A stretch of DNA of 64,000 bases from contig JABDIV010000052.1 of NCBI GenBank assembly GCA_013003555.1, forward strand, positions 186,001 through 250,000, written 5' to 3'. Position 1 is the first letter of the stretch; each line of letters starts with the position of its first letter. Source of the DNA: Flavobacteriaceae bacterium (GTDB lineage: Bacteria > Bacteroidota > Bacteroidia > Flavobacteriales > Flavobacteriaceae). This document shows positions 40,420-49,786 of the stretch, one piece after another. Below the pieces are notes generated by a model. The model saw only the letters and a list, made by a program, of their open reading frames with translations, was not told the DNA's origin and ran no database searches. Position numbers and translations under genes: made by a program.

Positions 40420-41283
40420 ATGATCAAAAAACAATACATATCTTTCTTTATACTTTGTATCGTCCTGTTAAGCTGGTCTTGTGAAGATGTGATTGAAGTT
40501 CAAACCCCATCGGAAGCGCCAAGATTAATTGTAGACGCCCTAATAAGGGTCGACACCACACAGACCACTAACCTGGTACGTGTTAAGGTAAGTGAAACAA
40601 ATAACTTTTTCGGAACCGTACCGCCGGCCGACTTGCAGCAAATAACCATGAGTAATCTTGACAATCCTGGAGGTGACGAACAGGTTTTACTCGAGGAATC
40701 TCCAGGTTCTGGAATATACAGCAAACTCTTTCCCACCGACCAGCTGGTCAATGATCGCTGGTTTCTGCAGATCGACTTTGAAGATGAATTTTATGTGGCT
40801 AATGCGCGCTTCCAGCCGTCTGTACCTTTCGACAGTGTAGTACAGGGTGACCAAACCTTATTTAATGAGGATGACACTGAAATTATCTTATCATATACAG
40901 ATTTTCCGGATCGGGAAGATTATTATCTGTTTGATTTTGATAACAATAACTTCTTTGCTTCAGAAGACACGTTTTATCGTGGACAGTCTTTTTCATTTTC
41001 ATATTTCTACGATGACAATCTTCAAACGGGCGATGAATTGGAAATAAGTATTCTGGGGATAAATGAAGACTTTTATAACTATATGAATTTACTGATCGAT
41101 CAAAGTAACGAAGCGGCCTCACCTTTTGTAACACCTTCGGTAACTGTGAGGGGCAATATCATTAATGCAACAGAAATTGATAACGACTCCATTTTTAATA
41201 ATTTAAACAATAGTAATAATTTTGCGCTTGGTTATTTTGCCATCGCACAGGAGTTTAAAACCACCATTACGATTGAGGATTAA
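40420..41283 (+). CDS. DUF4249 lipoprotein
   Basis: 287 aa; lipoprotein signal ending LSWSC (Cys21), then the family-typical EDVIEVQTPSEAPRLIVDALI opening and beta-rich body. DUF4249 proteins are co-encoded with TonB receptors in Bacteroidota and probably act as surface-exposed partners, in the way SusD lids do (inference). Its 3' end overlaps the convergent glycerate kinase gene by 17 bp. Confidence 0.9.
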   Translation: MIKKQYISFFILCIVLLSWSCEDVIEVQTPSEAPRLIVDALIRVDTTQTTNLVRVKVSETNNFFGTVPPADLQQITMSNLDNPGGDEQVLLEESPGSGIYSKLFPTDQLVNDRWFLQIDFEDEFYVANARFQPSVPFDSVVQGDQTLFNEDDTEIILSYTDFPDREDYYLFDFDNNNFFASEDTFYRGQSFSFSYFYDDNLQTGDELEISILGINEDFYNYMNLLIDQSNEAASPFVTPSVTVRGNIINATEIDNDSIFNNLNNSNNFALGYFAIAQEFKTTITIED

Positions 41284-42397
41284 ACTGCTGAAGCAGTTTA
41301 GGGGTAACTTCTTCGATATAATGAGCCGCATCGGTCATACTTTTTAAAACCGGGACTTCCGGTCCGGCAATAGTAGTTGCAAAAGCCAGTCCCATTTTAC
41401 GATACTCTTGTTCTTCAAGGCTTAACTGTCCGCAAATCGCCATCACGGGAACACCCATTGGTCGGGCAATGTTGAGAACTCCATCGATTAATTTACCTTG
41501 CATGGATTGATGATCTAACCGGCCTTCTCCCGTTATAATCAGGTCGACTTTTTTTTCTGAAATTATACTTTCAATATCGGCGAGTTGTAGCATAAACTCT
41601 ATGCCCGAAACCAATTTCGCATCTAAGAAAACCCGAAGGCCATATCCGGCACCACCTGCCGCTCCTGATCCCGGCGAATCAGAATCATCCTTATGCAGGT
41701 CTGATTTCACTTTTTGATGGAGATTCGAAAGACCGTTCTCCAGATGGTGAATCTCACCGACAGAAGCTCCCTTCTGGGCAGCAAAGGTATGTGATGCCCC
41801 CTGAGGTCCGAGCAACGGATTTCGAACATCGGCCACGGCAAAGATCTTAACCTCAGACGAAACAAAACGACCCTCGATATTATGGATATGGGTTAAATTA
41901 TTTCCAATGGGTAAAACCCGATCGCCGTTAATATCTGTGAATTCAAAACCTAAAACACTGGCTAATCCCACACCGCCATCATTTGTAGAACTTCCACCTA
42001 AGCCGATATATATTTTCTCGGCACCTTTATTAATGGCATGCATGATCTGTAACCCGGTTCCCGCGGTTGTTGTAAACATTGGGTTGCGCTCTTGCTCAGA
42101 TAATCGTTCTAATCCGGCTGCCTGAGCCAACTCGATGTAAGCCGTACGATTTGATCTATCAAGCAGGTATTCAACTTCAATCGACCTTCCAATAGGATCG
42201 AGTGATTCATGATAAATGCGTTCGGCACTTACCTGGAAATTAATGGCTTCTAAAAATCCTTCACCGCCATCAGATCCAACACAACCGATTAGTTCTATGG
42301 ACGGGTCCAGGTTTTTAAATCCGCGTCTTAGAGCTGAAATGATTTCTTTTGATGAAATCGAATCTTTAAAACTATCCGGGATTGCTAATATCGTCAT
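41267..42397 (-). CDS. Glycerate kinase, GarK/GlxK type
   Basis: Phosphorylates glycerate. 376 aa from ATG 42397 (MTILAIPDSFKDSISSKEI); the frame is open to 42478 but the family starts here. Key blocks: CVGSDGGEGFLEAI, GLGGSSTNDGGVGLASVLGF, DSPGSGAAGGAGYGL and DLIITGEGRLDHQSMQGKL. Divergent from murQ, with 70 bp between starts. Confidence 0.94.
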   Translation of the reverse strand: MTILAIPDSFKDSISSKEIISALRRGFKNLDPSIELIGCVGSDGGEGFLEAINFQVSAERIYHESLDPIGRSIEVEYLLDRSNRTAYIELAQAAGLERLSEQERNPMFTTTAGTGLQIMHAINKGAEKIYIGLGGSSTNDGGVGLASVLGFEFTDINGDRVLPIGNNLTHIHNIEGRFVSSEVKIFAVADVRNPLLGPQGASHTFAAQKGASVGEIHHLENGLSNLHQKVKSDLHKDDSDSPGSGAAGGAGYGLRVFLDAKLVSGIEFMLQLADIESIISEKKVDLIITGEGRLDHQSMQGKLIDGVLNIARPMGVPVMAICGQLSLEEQEYRKMGLAFATTIAGPEVPVLKSMTDAAHYIEEVTPKLLQQFNPQS

Positions 42398-42467
42398 AAA
42401 GTGTATTCGGGATTCCGCATAAATATACTTTATAATCATTACTTTTGAAATAGCTAATTCACTCAAA

Positions 42468-43289
42468 ATGAATTTCAATAAAACGACTGAAGAAGAGTCG
42501 CATTACGACGATCTTGAAAAGATGTCCATTCATGAATTGATTATAAAAATCAATGAACAGGACAAAACAGTTCCTCTGGCGGTTGAGAAAAGCATTCCTC
42601 AGATTGAAGCCCTGATAAAACAGGTTGTGAATAAACTTCAGATAGGAGGACGCTTATTCTATATAGGAGCCGGAACCAGCGGTCGTTTAGGCATTGTTGA
42701 TGCTTCGGAATGTCCACCGACCTTTGGTGTCCCTCATGATGTAGTGATCGGAATAATGGCGGGAGGCGATTCCGCCATTCGTAAGGCAGTTGAATTTGCC
42801 GAAGATTCACGTATTCAAGGTTGGAAGGATCTGTTGAAATTTAAAATAAATTCCAACGATGTGGTCGTTGGAATTGCCGCTTCCGGAACAACACCCTATG
42901 TTGTTGGGGCAGTCAAGAATTGTAATGAAAACAATATTGTTACGGGCTGCATAACATGCAACGCGAATAGTCCGTTGGCACGTGAGGCCCAATTTCCGAT
43001 TGAGGTTGTGGTCGGACCGGAGTTCGTAACCGGAAGTTCAAGGATGAAAGCCGGAACCGCACAAAAACTGGTCCTGAATATGATTACGACTTCGGCTATG
43101 ATTCAATTGGGAAAGGTTGAAGGAAATCGTATGGTCGATATGCAATTAAGCAATAATAAACTGGTTGATCGGGGAACCAAAATGATAATGAACCGACTCA
43201 GTATTTCCGAATTTGAGGCCAGTATTCTCCTTAACAAGCATAAAAGCGTGAGAAATGCGATAAAAGCCTACCTTAATGACAACAAATAG
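42468..43289 (+). CDS. murQ: N-acetylmuramic acid 6-phosphate etherase
   Basis: Removes lactate from MurNAc 6-phosphate to give GlcNAc 6-phosphate during cell-wall recycling. 273-aa SIS-domain protein: FYIGAGTSGRLGIVDASECP with the catalytic Glu, GIAASGTTPYVVGAV, and GPEFVTGSSRMKAGTAQKLV. Full length. A -7-like TACTTTTG is at 42440-42447. Confidence 0.96.
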   Translation: MNFNKTTEEESHYDDLEKMSIHELIIKINEQDKTVPLAVEKSIPQIEALIKQVVNKLQIGGRLFYIGAGTSGRLGIVDASECPPTFGVPHDVVIGIMAGGDSAIRKAVEFAEDSRIQGWKDLLKFKINSNDVVVGIAASGTTPYVVGAVKNCNENNIVTGCITCNANSPLAREAQFPIEVVVGPEFVTGSSRMKAGTAQKLVLNMITTSAMIQLGKVEGNRMVDMQLSNNKLVDRGTKMIMNRLSISEFEASILLNKHKSVRNAIKAYLNDNK

Positions 43290-43515
43290 AGACATCCTTC
43301 GTCGTGGTCTCAAATACATGGCCATAACAGTGCTTCTAATGTTCATCGGCCCTAGCCTTCTCTATGTGGCTTTTACGAATCAGGAGAAGCCGCTTTATAT
43401 TCCTATTCTCGTCCTTGCGTTATTGCTGTGCGGAGCATCTATTTTTATGGGTTTTAAAGGTATACGAACAATACTAAACAGCATGTTCAATCAGAGGTCC
43501 CGAGATCGATCTTAG
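43276..43515 (+). CDS. DUF6095 small membrane protein
   Basis: 79 aa with two membrane helices (~14-32, MAITVLLMFIGPSLLYVAF; ~39-58, YIPILVLALLLCGASIFMGF) and a basic tail. Conserved next to murQ in flavobacteria as DUF6095; function unknown. Overlaps the murQ 3' end by 14 bp and converges on the DinB gene with a 29-bp overlap. Confidence 0.8.
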   Translation: MTTNRDILRRGLKYMAITVLLMFIGPSLLYVAFTNQEKPLYIPILVLALLLCGASIFMGFKGIRTILNSMFNQRSRDRS

Positions 43516-44005
43516 CAGGGAAAGGCGTCGAGGGATTATAACCAAATGTTTTATCAGTTAACGAAATCCCAATTCGGTCAAGCATATAATTAATTATGGC
43601 GTAATGATGAATAGTATGGCTGTTAGCCTGCGCAAGAAGAGCGCCCAATGTATATTTAATTTCAATCAAACCCTGACCAAGGTCATCTCGAACTGAAATC
43701 ATACCATGGGAATCTTCATGGTTAAGTTTTTTCAATTGCTCAATAACGCTATCAACCTCCTCAAGGGCAAGAGCACACTGCTCTTCAATTAAGGAAGAGC
43801 GATCGCGTTTTGTTAAATCAACCAAATTTTGGTCGAGACCGCGAAAGATACAATTATAGAAATCCAGGATATGTCGAATATGCGATCCGATACAGGAATG
43901 ATATGGCGGAATATTTGAATTTGTAAGCTGTTCGTTCGTTAACCGGTTGAGGATGTTTTTTGATTCTTTTAATGTCGAAACAGTTGCGCTAACGATGGAA
44001 TTCAT
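43487..44005 (-). CDS. DinB-family protein
   Basis: 172-aa four-helix-bundle protein of the DinB/YfiT type. Potential metal-binding histidines are in CIGSHIRHILDFYNC and NSHTIHHYAIINYML. Members are metal-dependent enzymes, often thiol transferases or hydrolases; substrate unknown. Confidence 0.82.
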   Translation of the reverse strand: MNSIVSATVSTLKESKNILNRLTNEQLTNSNIPPYHSCIGSHIRHILDFYNCIFRGLDQNLVDLTKRDRSSLIEEQCALALEEVDSVIEQLKKLNHEDSHGMISVRDDLGQGLIEIKYTLGALLAQANSHTIHHYAIINYMLDRIGISLTDKTFGYNPSTPFPAKIDLGTSD

Positions 44006-44136
44006 GCGTACTAAATTATACTTTTCGAATTGAAAAATAAAATAATTAAAATATTAGTCTAAAAAAATTTGTTTCCTCACCCAAATAGTAAAACTGTGGG
44101 TCCCTGATATTTCAATCATTCATTTAGTATGATCGT

Positions 44137-44167
44137 TTTGCAAGTGACGTATTTACCATTATCTTTG
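44137..44167 (+). promoter_or_regulatory. Promoter of thrS operon
   Basis: TTTG (44137-44140), exactly 19 nt, TATCTTTG (44160-44167): a perfect Bacteroidota consensus, placing the start ~12-15 nt before the thrS ATG. Confidence 0.82.
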
Positions 44168-44186
44168 AGCTTTTAATTCAGTACCC

Positions 44187-46130
44187 ATGATCAGCATAAC
44201 TTTGCCTGATGGCAGTGTTAAACAATACGAACAAGATGTTTCGCCCTATGATGTTGCTCGAGATATCAGTGAAGGCCTGGCACGAAATGTGATTTCGGCT
44301 CAATACAATGACAAGACCGTTGAGATAAGCTCCAAATTGGAAGAAGACGGCAATCTGGTATTATTCACCTGGAATAATCCGGAAGGTAAAAAGGCATTCT
44401 GGCATTCCAGTTCACATATTTTAGCTCAAGCCCTGGAAGAACTATATCCCGGGGTGAAATTAACAATAGGACCCGCAATCGATAATGGTTTCTATTATGA
44501 TGTTGATTTCGGTGATCACAGCGTTTCAGACAAGGATTTTAAGACAATTGAAGATAAAATGCTGGCTATTGCCCGTGAGAAGCACGATTTTAAAATGCGT
44601 TCAGTATCAAAGGCTGATGCCCTGTCTTTTTATGAGGATCAGAACAATCAGTACAAAGTAGAACTCATCGAGAATCTTGAAGACGGTGATATTACATTTT
44701 GTGATCATTCCACTTTCACAGATCTTTGCCGTGGGGGACATATTCCAAATACCGGAATTGTTAAGGCTGTTAAAATTCTAAGCATCGCCGGTGCCTATTG
44801 GCGGGGTGATGAAAACAATCCGCAGTTAACACGGGTTTACGGTATTTCATTTCCCAAGCAAAAGGATTTAAAAGAATATCTGGAATTGCTTGAAGAAGCG
44901 AAGAAGCGCGATCATCGTAAACTTGGTAAACAACTCGAATTATTTACGTTTTCTCAAAAGGTCGGTCAGGGACTGCCACTATGGTTACCTAAAGGAACAG
45001 CATTGCGAAATCGATTGGAAAGTTTTTTGAAACACGCTCAGCAAAAAGCCGGCTATGAGATGGTTATCACACCACATATCGGTCAAAAGGAGCTTTATAT
45101 TACCTCAGGACATTACGCCAAGTATGGCGAAGACAGTTTTCAGCCCATTCACACACCCAAAGAAGATGAAGAATTTCTTCTGAAGCCAATGAATTGTCCT
45201 CATCATTGTGAGATTTACAATTCGAGGCCTTGGAGTTATAAAGAATTACCGAAACGTTTTGCCGAGTTTGGCACAGTATATCGCTACGAGCAAAGTGGAG
45301 AATTACACGGATTGACCCGTGTACGGGGCTTTACTCAGGATGATGCCCATATTTTTTGCACATCCGATCAATTGGATGCAGAATTCAAAAATGTGATCGA
45401 CCTGGTTTTATATGTTTTTGGTTCTCTTGGTTTTGAGAATTTTTCTACCCAGGTATCTGTTCGTGATCCGGAAAATCCCGAAAAATATATCGGTGATGCC
45501 GCAAATTGGGATAAAGCCGAAAAGGCTATTCTTAATGCGGCTTCCGATAAAGGCCTTGATTATGTAATTGAAACTGGGGAGGCCGCGTTCTACGGTCCGA
45601 AACTCGATTTCATGGTAAAGGATGCTCTTGGAAGACAGTGGCAACTGGGCACAATTCAGGTCGATTATAATTTACCTGAACGTTTTGATTTAACCTATAA
45701 AGGCAGCGACAACGAACTACATCGACCCGTTATGATTCACAGGGCTCCCTTTGGAAGTATGGAACGATTTGTTGCAATTTTGCTCGAGCATACAGCCGGG
45801 AATTTTCCCTTATGGCTAACACCCGAGCAGGTTATAATTCTTACCATAAGTGAGAAATATGAAAAATACGCGCAAAAAGTTTTAAATTTGTTGGAAAATG
45901 CCGAAATTCGCGGCCTCATTGACGACAGGAATGAAACCATGGGTAAAAAGATACGTGACGCCGAAATGCGTAAGATCCCATACATGATTGTTGTTGGTGA
46001 AAATGAAGAAAAAGATAACAAAATCAGTGTCCGACAACACGGTGGTGAAAATTTAGGCACGATTAATGTAAATGATTTTACTAACTTGGTTAATGCTGAA
46101 ATAAGTAAAACCTTAAAAGAATTTAAATAA
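44187..46130 (+). CDS. thrS: Threonyl-tRNA synthetase
   Basis: 647-aa class II synthetase. TGS domain (1-62, MISITLPDGSVKQYE), editing domain with HSSSHILAQALEEL and LCRGGHIPNTG, catalytic core with zinc Cys in MNCPHHCEIY, motif 2 YRYEQSGELHGLTRVRGF and motif 3 HRAPFGSMERFV, and a C-terminal anticodon-binding domain. First gene of the thrS-infC-rpmI-rplT translation operon. Confidence 0.98.
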   Translation: MISITLPDGSVKQYEQDVSPYDVARDISEGLARNVISAQYNDKTVEISSKLEEDGNLVLFTWNNPEGKKAFWHSSSHILAQALEELYPGVKLTIGPAIDNGFYYDVDFGDHSVSDKDFKTIEDKMLAIAREKHDFKMRSVSKADALSFYEDQNNQYKVELIENLEDGDITFCDHSTFTDLCRGGHIPNTGIVKAVKILSIAGAYWRGDENNPQLTRVYGISFPKQKDLKEYLELLEEAKKRDHRKLGKQLELFTFSQKVGQGLPLWLPKGTALRNRLESFLKHAQQKAGYEMVITPHIGQKELYITSGHYAKYGEDSFQPIHTPKEDEEFLLKPMNCPHHCEIYNSRPWSYKELPKRFAEFGTVYRYEQSGELHGLTRVRGFTQDDAHIFCTSDQLDAEFKNVIDLVLYVFGSLGFENFSTQVSVRDPENPEKYIGDAANWDKAEKAILNAASDKGLDYVIETGEAAFYGPKLDFMVKDALGRQWQLGTIQVDYNLPERFDLTYKGSDNELHRPVMIHRAPFGSMERFVAILLEHTAGNFPLWLTPEQVIILTISEKYEKYAQKVLNLLENAEIRGLIDDRNETMGKKIRDAEMRKIPYMIVVGENEEKDNKISVRQHGGENLGTINVNDFTNLVNAEISKTLKEFK

Positions 46131-46150
46131 TAATATAAAACGTACGAGCC

Positions 46151-46708
46151 ATAGCAATACGAAGAAAAAGAACAAGACGGCCTCTTCGCGTCATAAAAGA
46201 GGACAAACACAAGATTAACAATAAGATCACCGCATCGGAAATTAGGTTGGTGGGTGACAATGTTGAGGTTGGCATTTATAATTTGGAAAAAGGCTTAGCT
46301 ATTGCCGATGATTTAGGATTGGATTTAGTTGAAATTTCGCCAAATGCAAATCCACCGGTTTGTAAGGTCATGGATTATAAGAAATTTCTTTACGAGCAGA
46401 AAAAGCGTGAAAAGGCTCTTAAATCGAAGGCAACAAAAGTCGTTATTAAAGAAATTCGTTTCGGTCCGCAAACCGACAATCACGACTATGAGTTTAAGAA
46501 GAAACATGCAGAGAAATTTCTTAAGGATGGGGCTAAATTAAAAGCCTTCGTATTTTTTAAAGGACGTTCGATAATATATAAGGATCAAGGTGAGATCCTT
46601 CTTTTGCGCTTAGCCCAGGATCTGGCGGAAGTTGGAAAGGTAGAACAAATGCCAAAATTGGAGGGTAAACGTATGATTATGTTTATCGCTCCCATAAAAA
46701 AGAAATAG
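46151..46708 (+). CDS. infC: Translation initiation factor IF-3 (AUA start)
   Basis: Controls start-codon fidelity and subunit joining. The N-terminus reads (M)AIRRKRTRRPLRVIKED, then HKINNKITASEIRLVGDNVE and the C-terminal domain IKEIRFGPQTDNHDYEFKKK. 185 aa, normal size. An in-frame TAA is at 46136-46138, and no ATG, GTG or TTG occurs before the conserved domain, so the start that matches the family N-terminus is ATA at 46151 (20 bp after thrS). Rare start codons on infC let IF-3 repress its own synthesis in other bacteria. A TTG start at 46247 would delete a third of the N-domain. Confidence 0.9.
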   Translation: MAIRRKRTRRPLRVIKEDKHKINNKITASEIRLVGDNVEVGIYNLEKGLAIADDLGLDLVEISPNANPPVCKVMDYKKFLYEQKKREKALKSKATKVVIKEIRFGPQTDNHDYEFKKKHAEKFLKDGAKLKAFVFFKGRSIIYKDQGEILLLRLAQDLAEVGKVEQMPKLEGKRMIMFIAPIKKK

Positions 46709-46735
46709 AAAGCGAAGTATTAAAAACGGATAGCA

Positions 46736-46933
46736 ATGCCAAAAATGAAAACCAAATCCAGTGCCAAGAAACGATTTAAGTTGACAGGAACTGGTAAAAT
46801 CAAAAGAAAGCACGCTTTTAAGAGTCATATCCTGACAAAAAAATCTAAAAAGCGTAAGCTGGCTCTCACGCACAGTACCCTGGTACATGAGCATGATGCC
46901 AATAACATTAAACAGCAATTGCGTTTGAAGTAA
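46736..46933 (+). CDS. rpmI: Ribosomal protein bL35
   Basis: 65 aa, [20 protein letters not shown] followed by [19 protein letters not shown]: textbook L35. Between infC and rplT. Confidence 0.97.
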   Translation: MPKMKTKSSAKKRFKLTGTGKIKRKHAFKSHILTKKSKKRKLALTHSTLVHEHDANNIKQQLRLK

Positions 46934-47017
46934 TTGCCCGGTTAATTATTTACAAACCCTGGAGTATGGCTCGAAAAGTGATCGTATGATCCGCCTGCTA
47001 CAAAAAAAATTAAAATT

Positions 47018-47362
47018 ATGCCAAGATCAGTAAATTCAGTAGCCAAACGTGCCCGAAGAAAACGAGTGCTTAAACAAGCAAAAGGATATTTCGGGAGAAG
47101 AAAAAATGTTTGGACAGTTGCAAAAAATGCCGTCGATAAGGCTATGCAGTATGCATACCGCGATCGTCGCAATAAGAAACGTACATTTCGTGCGCTTTGG
47201 ATAACCAGGATAAATGCCGGTGCCAGAGAACACGGATTATCGTACTCAAAATTTATGGGATTGCTAAAGGCCAATAACATCGAATTGAACCGAAAGGTGC
47301 TTGCCGATTTGGCCATGAATGATCCAAAGGCCTTTAAGGCTATAATCGATAAGGTAAAATAA
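47018..47362 (+). CDS. rplT: Ribosomal protein bL20
   Basis: 114 aa with [39 protein letters not shown] and [20 protein letters not shown], the L20 core that nucleates 23S rRNA assembly. Last gene of the operon; terminator follows. Confidence 0.98.
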   Translation: MPRSVNSVAKRARRKRVLKQAKGYFGRRKNVWTVAKNAVDKAMQYAYRDRRNKKRTFRALWITRINAGAREHGLSYSKFMGLLKANNIELNRKVLADLAMNDPKAFKAIIDKVK

Positions 47363-47397
47363 ACCTTTGACCATTAAAAACGTATTTCGCTTTAATC

Positions 47398-47433
47398 AAA
47401 AAATCCGATTCAAATTGAATCGGATTTTTTTAT
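47398..47433 (+). terminator. Rho-independent terminator of the thrS operon
   Basis: AAATCCGATTCAA with its reverse complement TTGAATCGGATTT, followed by TTTT; 36 bp past the rplT stop. Symmetrical, so may also act on the minus strand. Confidence 0.88.
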
Positions 47434-47524
47434 CCATTATCTTAAGTAATATTTTCGTTCAGTTTAATCTAAGAGGATATTAAACAAAGAATTGAATGGG
47501 TTGAGAATTTAAAATCTCAACAAT

Positions 47525-47707
47525 CTAGCCATCCCCTCCTTTTTGTCCAACATCGCCTCCGCCCTTCTCATCTGCTGCACGCTTCGGTCCAACATTTCCT
47601 CCGGGTTTAGAAACAGAACTCGATTTGGGTCCCACGTTTCCACCGGGTTTAGATACAGAACTCTTTGGCCCCACATTACCTCCCGGCTTTGATTTTGATT
47701 TTGACAT
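47525..47707 (-). CDS. 60-aa KPGGNVGPK tandem-repeat protein
   Basis: From ATG 47707: a short MSKS leader, then three near-perfect copies of KPGGNVGPK separated by S/V-rich linkers (period 13-14 residues), and a degenerate fourth (KGGGDVGQK). No signal peptide, no helix expected; strongly Gly/Lys/Pro-rich and probably disordered. The longer frame to 47746 adds an unlikely hydrophobic N-terminus. I do not recognise the family. It stands alone on the minus strand at the left edge of the accessory island. Confidence 0.65.
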   Translation of the reverse strand: MSKSKSKPGGNVGPKSSVSKPGGNVGPKSSSVSKPGGNVGPKRAADEKGGGDVGQKGGDG

Positions 47708-47815
47708 GATCTTGAATTTTAAGTTGATAATAACAGTAATATACATAAAAAAACGTAATTTCAGCCAAAAATCATCCTAGAACTGGGCTTTTATTGCATC
47801 AATCAACCAAATTAA

Positions 47816-49774
47816 ATGACTATTAAAGAGTTCATTAGGGAATGTCATGAGCGGGAGGTATTCAAAATGCTTTCCATTTATGTCGTGACCAGTTGGGTCA
47901 TTTTACAGGTGCTTTCTGTCACCTGGCAGCCGCTTGGTTTCCCCGAAACCAGCGTGACCTATTTAATCTTGATCCTTATCATAGGATTACCGATTTATAT
48001 TTTCTATATCTGGCGCTCAAGGCTAAAACATCAGGTATCTAATGACCCGGATGATGCCGTAGAGGTTAAAAACAGACGTGTTTTTGAACGCTTTTTCTTT
48101 ACTGGGTTCGGAATTATCTCCTTTTTCTGTGCCATGTCGATTCTACTCATTGTGAACAATAGTTTTGGTAACAACAACGCACTGCCAGAGTTTTCATCTG
48201 TAGATCGTATTGCCGTCTTACAATTTGAAAACGATACCGGAAATGAAAAATTTGACTTTGTTAGTAAAATGTCGGCCGATTGGATAACCCATGGAATAAC
48301 CGATAGTAAAGTCGGTCAGGTTATTACCTCTGAAATAATTAATGAATATACTGAAATGGCTCGATCTAGCAGTGCCGGCTTGAGTGGTATTGATATTTTA
48401 AAATCCTATCTCAAGCCTGCTAAAATAATTTCAGGCAGCATTTTTTTAAACGGCGATGATCTTATTTTCAGATGTTCAGTTCTTGACGGTACTACTAACG
48501 AAGTATTGATTTCGCTTAATCCCGTAAATTGCCCGACAGGACGGCCGTTAGATTGTATTGAAGAAATCAGACAACGGATATTGGGCTATTTATCATTCGT
48601 TGATAAACCGGAATTGAATTTACAGAAAAACCCACCCACTTTTGAATCCTATCAGTATCTTATGGAAGCCAAAGAGCTTGGAGCCTTCGATTCAATTTAT
48701 CCGGTTCTTCTCGATAAAGCCATTCAGGCCGACAGTACCAATTGGGAGGCGCTGGCCTTTAAGGTCATGTATTACTATAACATTGATGATTACAAGAAAG
48801 CAGATTCTCTCAGGAAGGCTATTTTACCAAAATCCGGTTTAAGTGATCGTCAGCGCAATCTTATGAATCATTTTAATGCCCTTTTTATTGGCAATAACTG
48901 GAACGCATACGCATATCACCTGGAAGAGTATAAGCTCGCCCCTTTCGATTTTATTACCAACCGAAGTCAGATGGTTCTTGCGTTACAGTATATCAATAAC
49001 CCTGAAATTGTCGACGAGTTTTATGAGGCCATAAATATGGGAGAGCTTAATTTTCAGGACTGCCAGGAATGTGTTAATCGCATGTATTTGAAAGCATTGG
49101 CTGATATTGAGAAAGAAGAATATTATAAGGTTATTGACCTGCTGGAAGAAAAAGCCTTACTGACGAATAATTTTTGGTTATTACGTCCATTGATCATGGC
49201 ATACGTGCGGACGAATAGTTTCGAGTCGTTAGAAAAGGTACTTAACAGGCTCAAACTAATGGGTTCTACGGATTGGGAAGAGGCTAATACGGTTGCCGGA
49301 AAAGAAATACTCAGGTTTTACGAGCCAGATCAGGCGATGAAATATTTTCAAGCCGTTAAAGAGAATAGTCCTGATAAAGAAAGTCAACGTTATGCGCGTT
49401 CTCTTTATTATATGCAGGATTATAAACAAGCCGAACCCTTGCTTAAAGCAATCATTGATAAGGAACCGGATGGATTTCGAAATCGTGCCTATCATGCCAT
49501 ATCCCTTTATAAAAACAATAAGACAGACGAGGCTAAAGCAGCAATAAAGGCGCTTAATGAAATGCGTAAAGAACTTCAGTTTGGTGCCATTGACTATGCT
49601 ATAGCCCAATTCTATGCGAGCATTGGCGAGAAGGATATCGCTTTAGAACATTTGATGAATTCTATTGCGAATGGCAATTATTATTCCCCAGAGACCTTTC
49701 AGAATGATTACCATTTAAGAGATTTGGTAGATTTACCTGAATTTAATTTGATAATGAATTTTTGGAATAATTAA
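47816..49774 (+). CDS. Membrane protein with TolB-N-like and TPR regions
   Basis: 652 aa. Residues 1-70 hold a conserved module (FIRECHEREVFKMLSIYVV, two helices), then a third helix (~93-117). Residues ~125-250 resemble the TolB N-terminal domain (VDRIAVLQFENDTGNEKFDF). From ~270 a series of TPR-like helix pairs runs to the end (YYMQDYKQAEPLLKAI, AFYASIGEKDIALEHL). The same architecture is known from Bacteroidota signalling proteins, sometimes with cyclase or winged-helix domains that are missing here. First of the same-strand gene run; 12 bp to the next gene. Confidence 0.75.
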   Translation: MTIKEFIRECHEREVFKMLSIYVVTSWVILQVLSVTWQPLGFPETSVTYLILILIIGLPIYIFYIWRSRLKHQVSNDPDDAVEVKNRRVFERFFFTGFGIISFFCAMSILLIVNNSFGNNNALPEFSSVDRIAVLQFENDTGNEKFDFVSKMSADWITHGITDSKVGQVITSEIINEYTEMARSSSAGLSGIDILKSYLKPAKIISGSIFLNGDDLIFRCSVLDGTTNEVLISLNPVNCPTGRPLDCIEEIRQRILGYLSFVDKPELNLQKNPPTFESYQYLMEAKELGAFDSIYPVLLDKAIQADSTNWEALAFKVMYYYNIDDYKKADSLRKAILPKSGLSDRQRNLMNHFNALFIGNNWNAYAYHLEEYKLAPFDFITNRSQMVLALQYINNPEIVDEFYEAINMGELNFQDCQECVNRMYLKALADIEKEEYYKVIDLLEEKALLTNNFWLLRPLIMAYVRTNSFESLEKVLNRLKLMGSTDWEEANTVAGKEILRFYEPDQAMKYFQAVKENSPDKESQRYARSLYYMQDYKQAEPLLKAIIDKEPDGFRNRAYHAISLYKNNKTDEAKAAIKALNEMRKELQFGAIDYAIAQFYASIGEKDIALEHLMNSIANGNYYSPETFQNDYHLRDLVDLPEFNLIMNFWNN

Positions 49775-49786
49775 CACCGCTTTTAT

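Noticed and set aside
41281-41300. Inverted repeat TAAACTGCT-GA-AGCAGTTTA as a bidirectional terminator
   Set aside because: It lies at the overlap of two convergent genes, inside the coding end of one, and has no T-run on either side.
47525-47707. CRISPR-like or minisatellite DNA repeat
   Set aside because: The repeat unit is short, encodes a regular in-frame peptide, and has no spacer structure.
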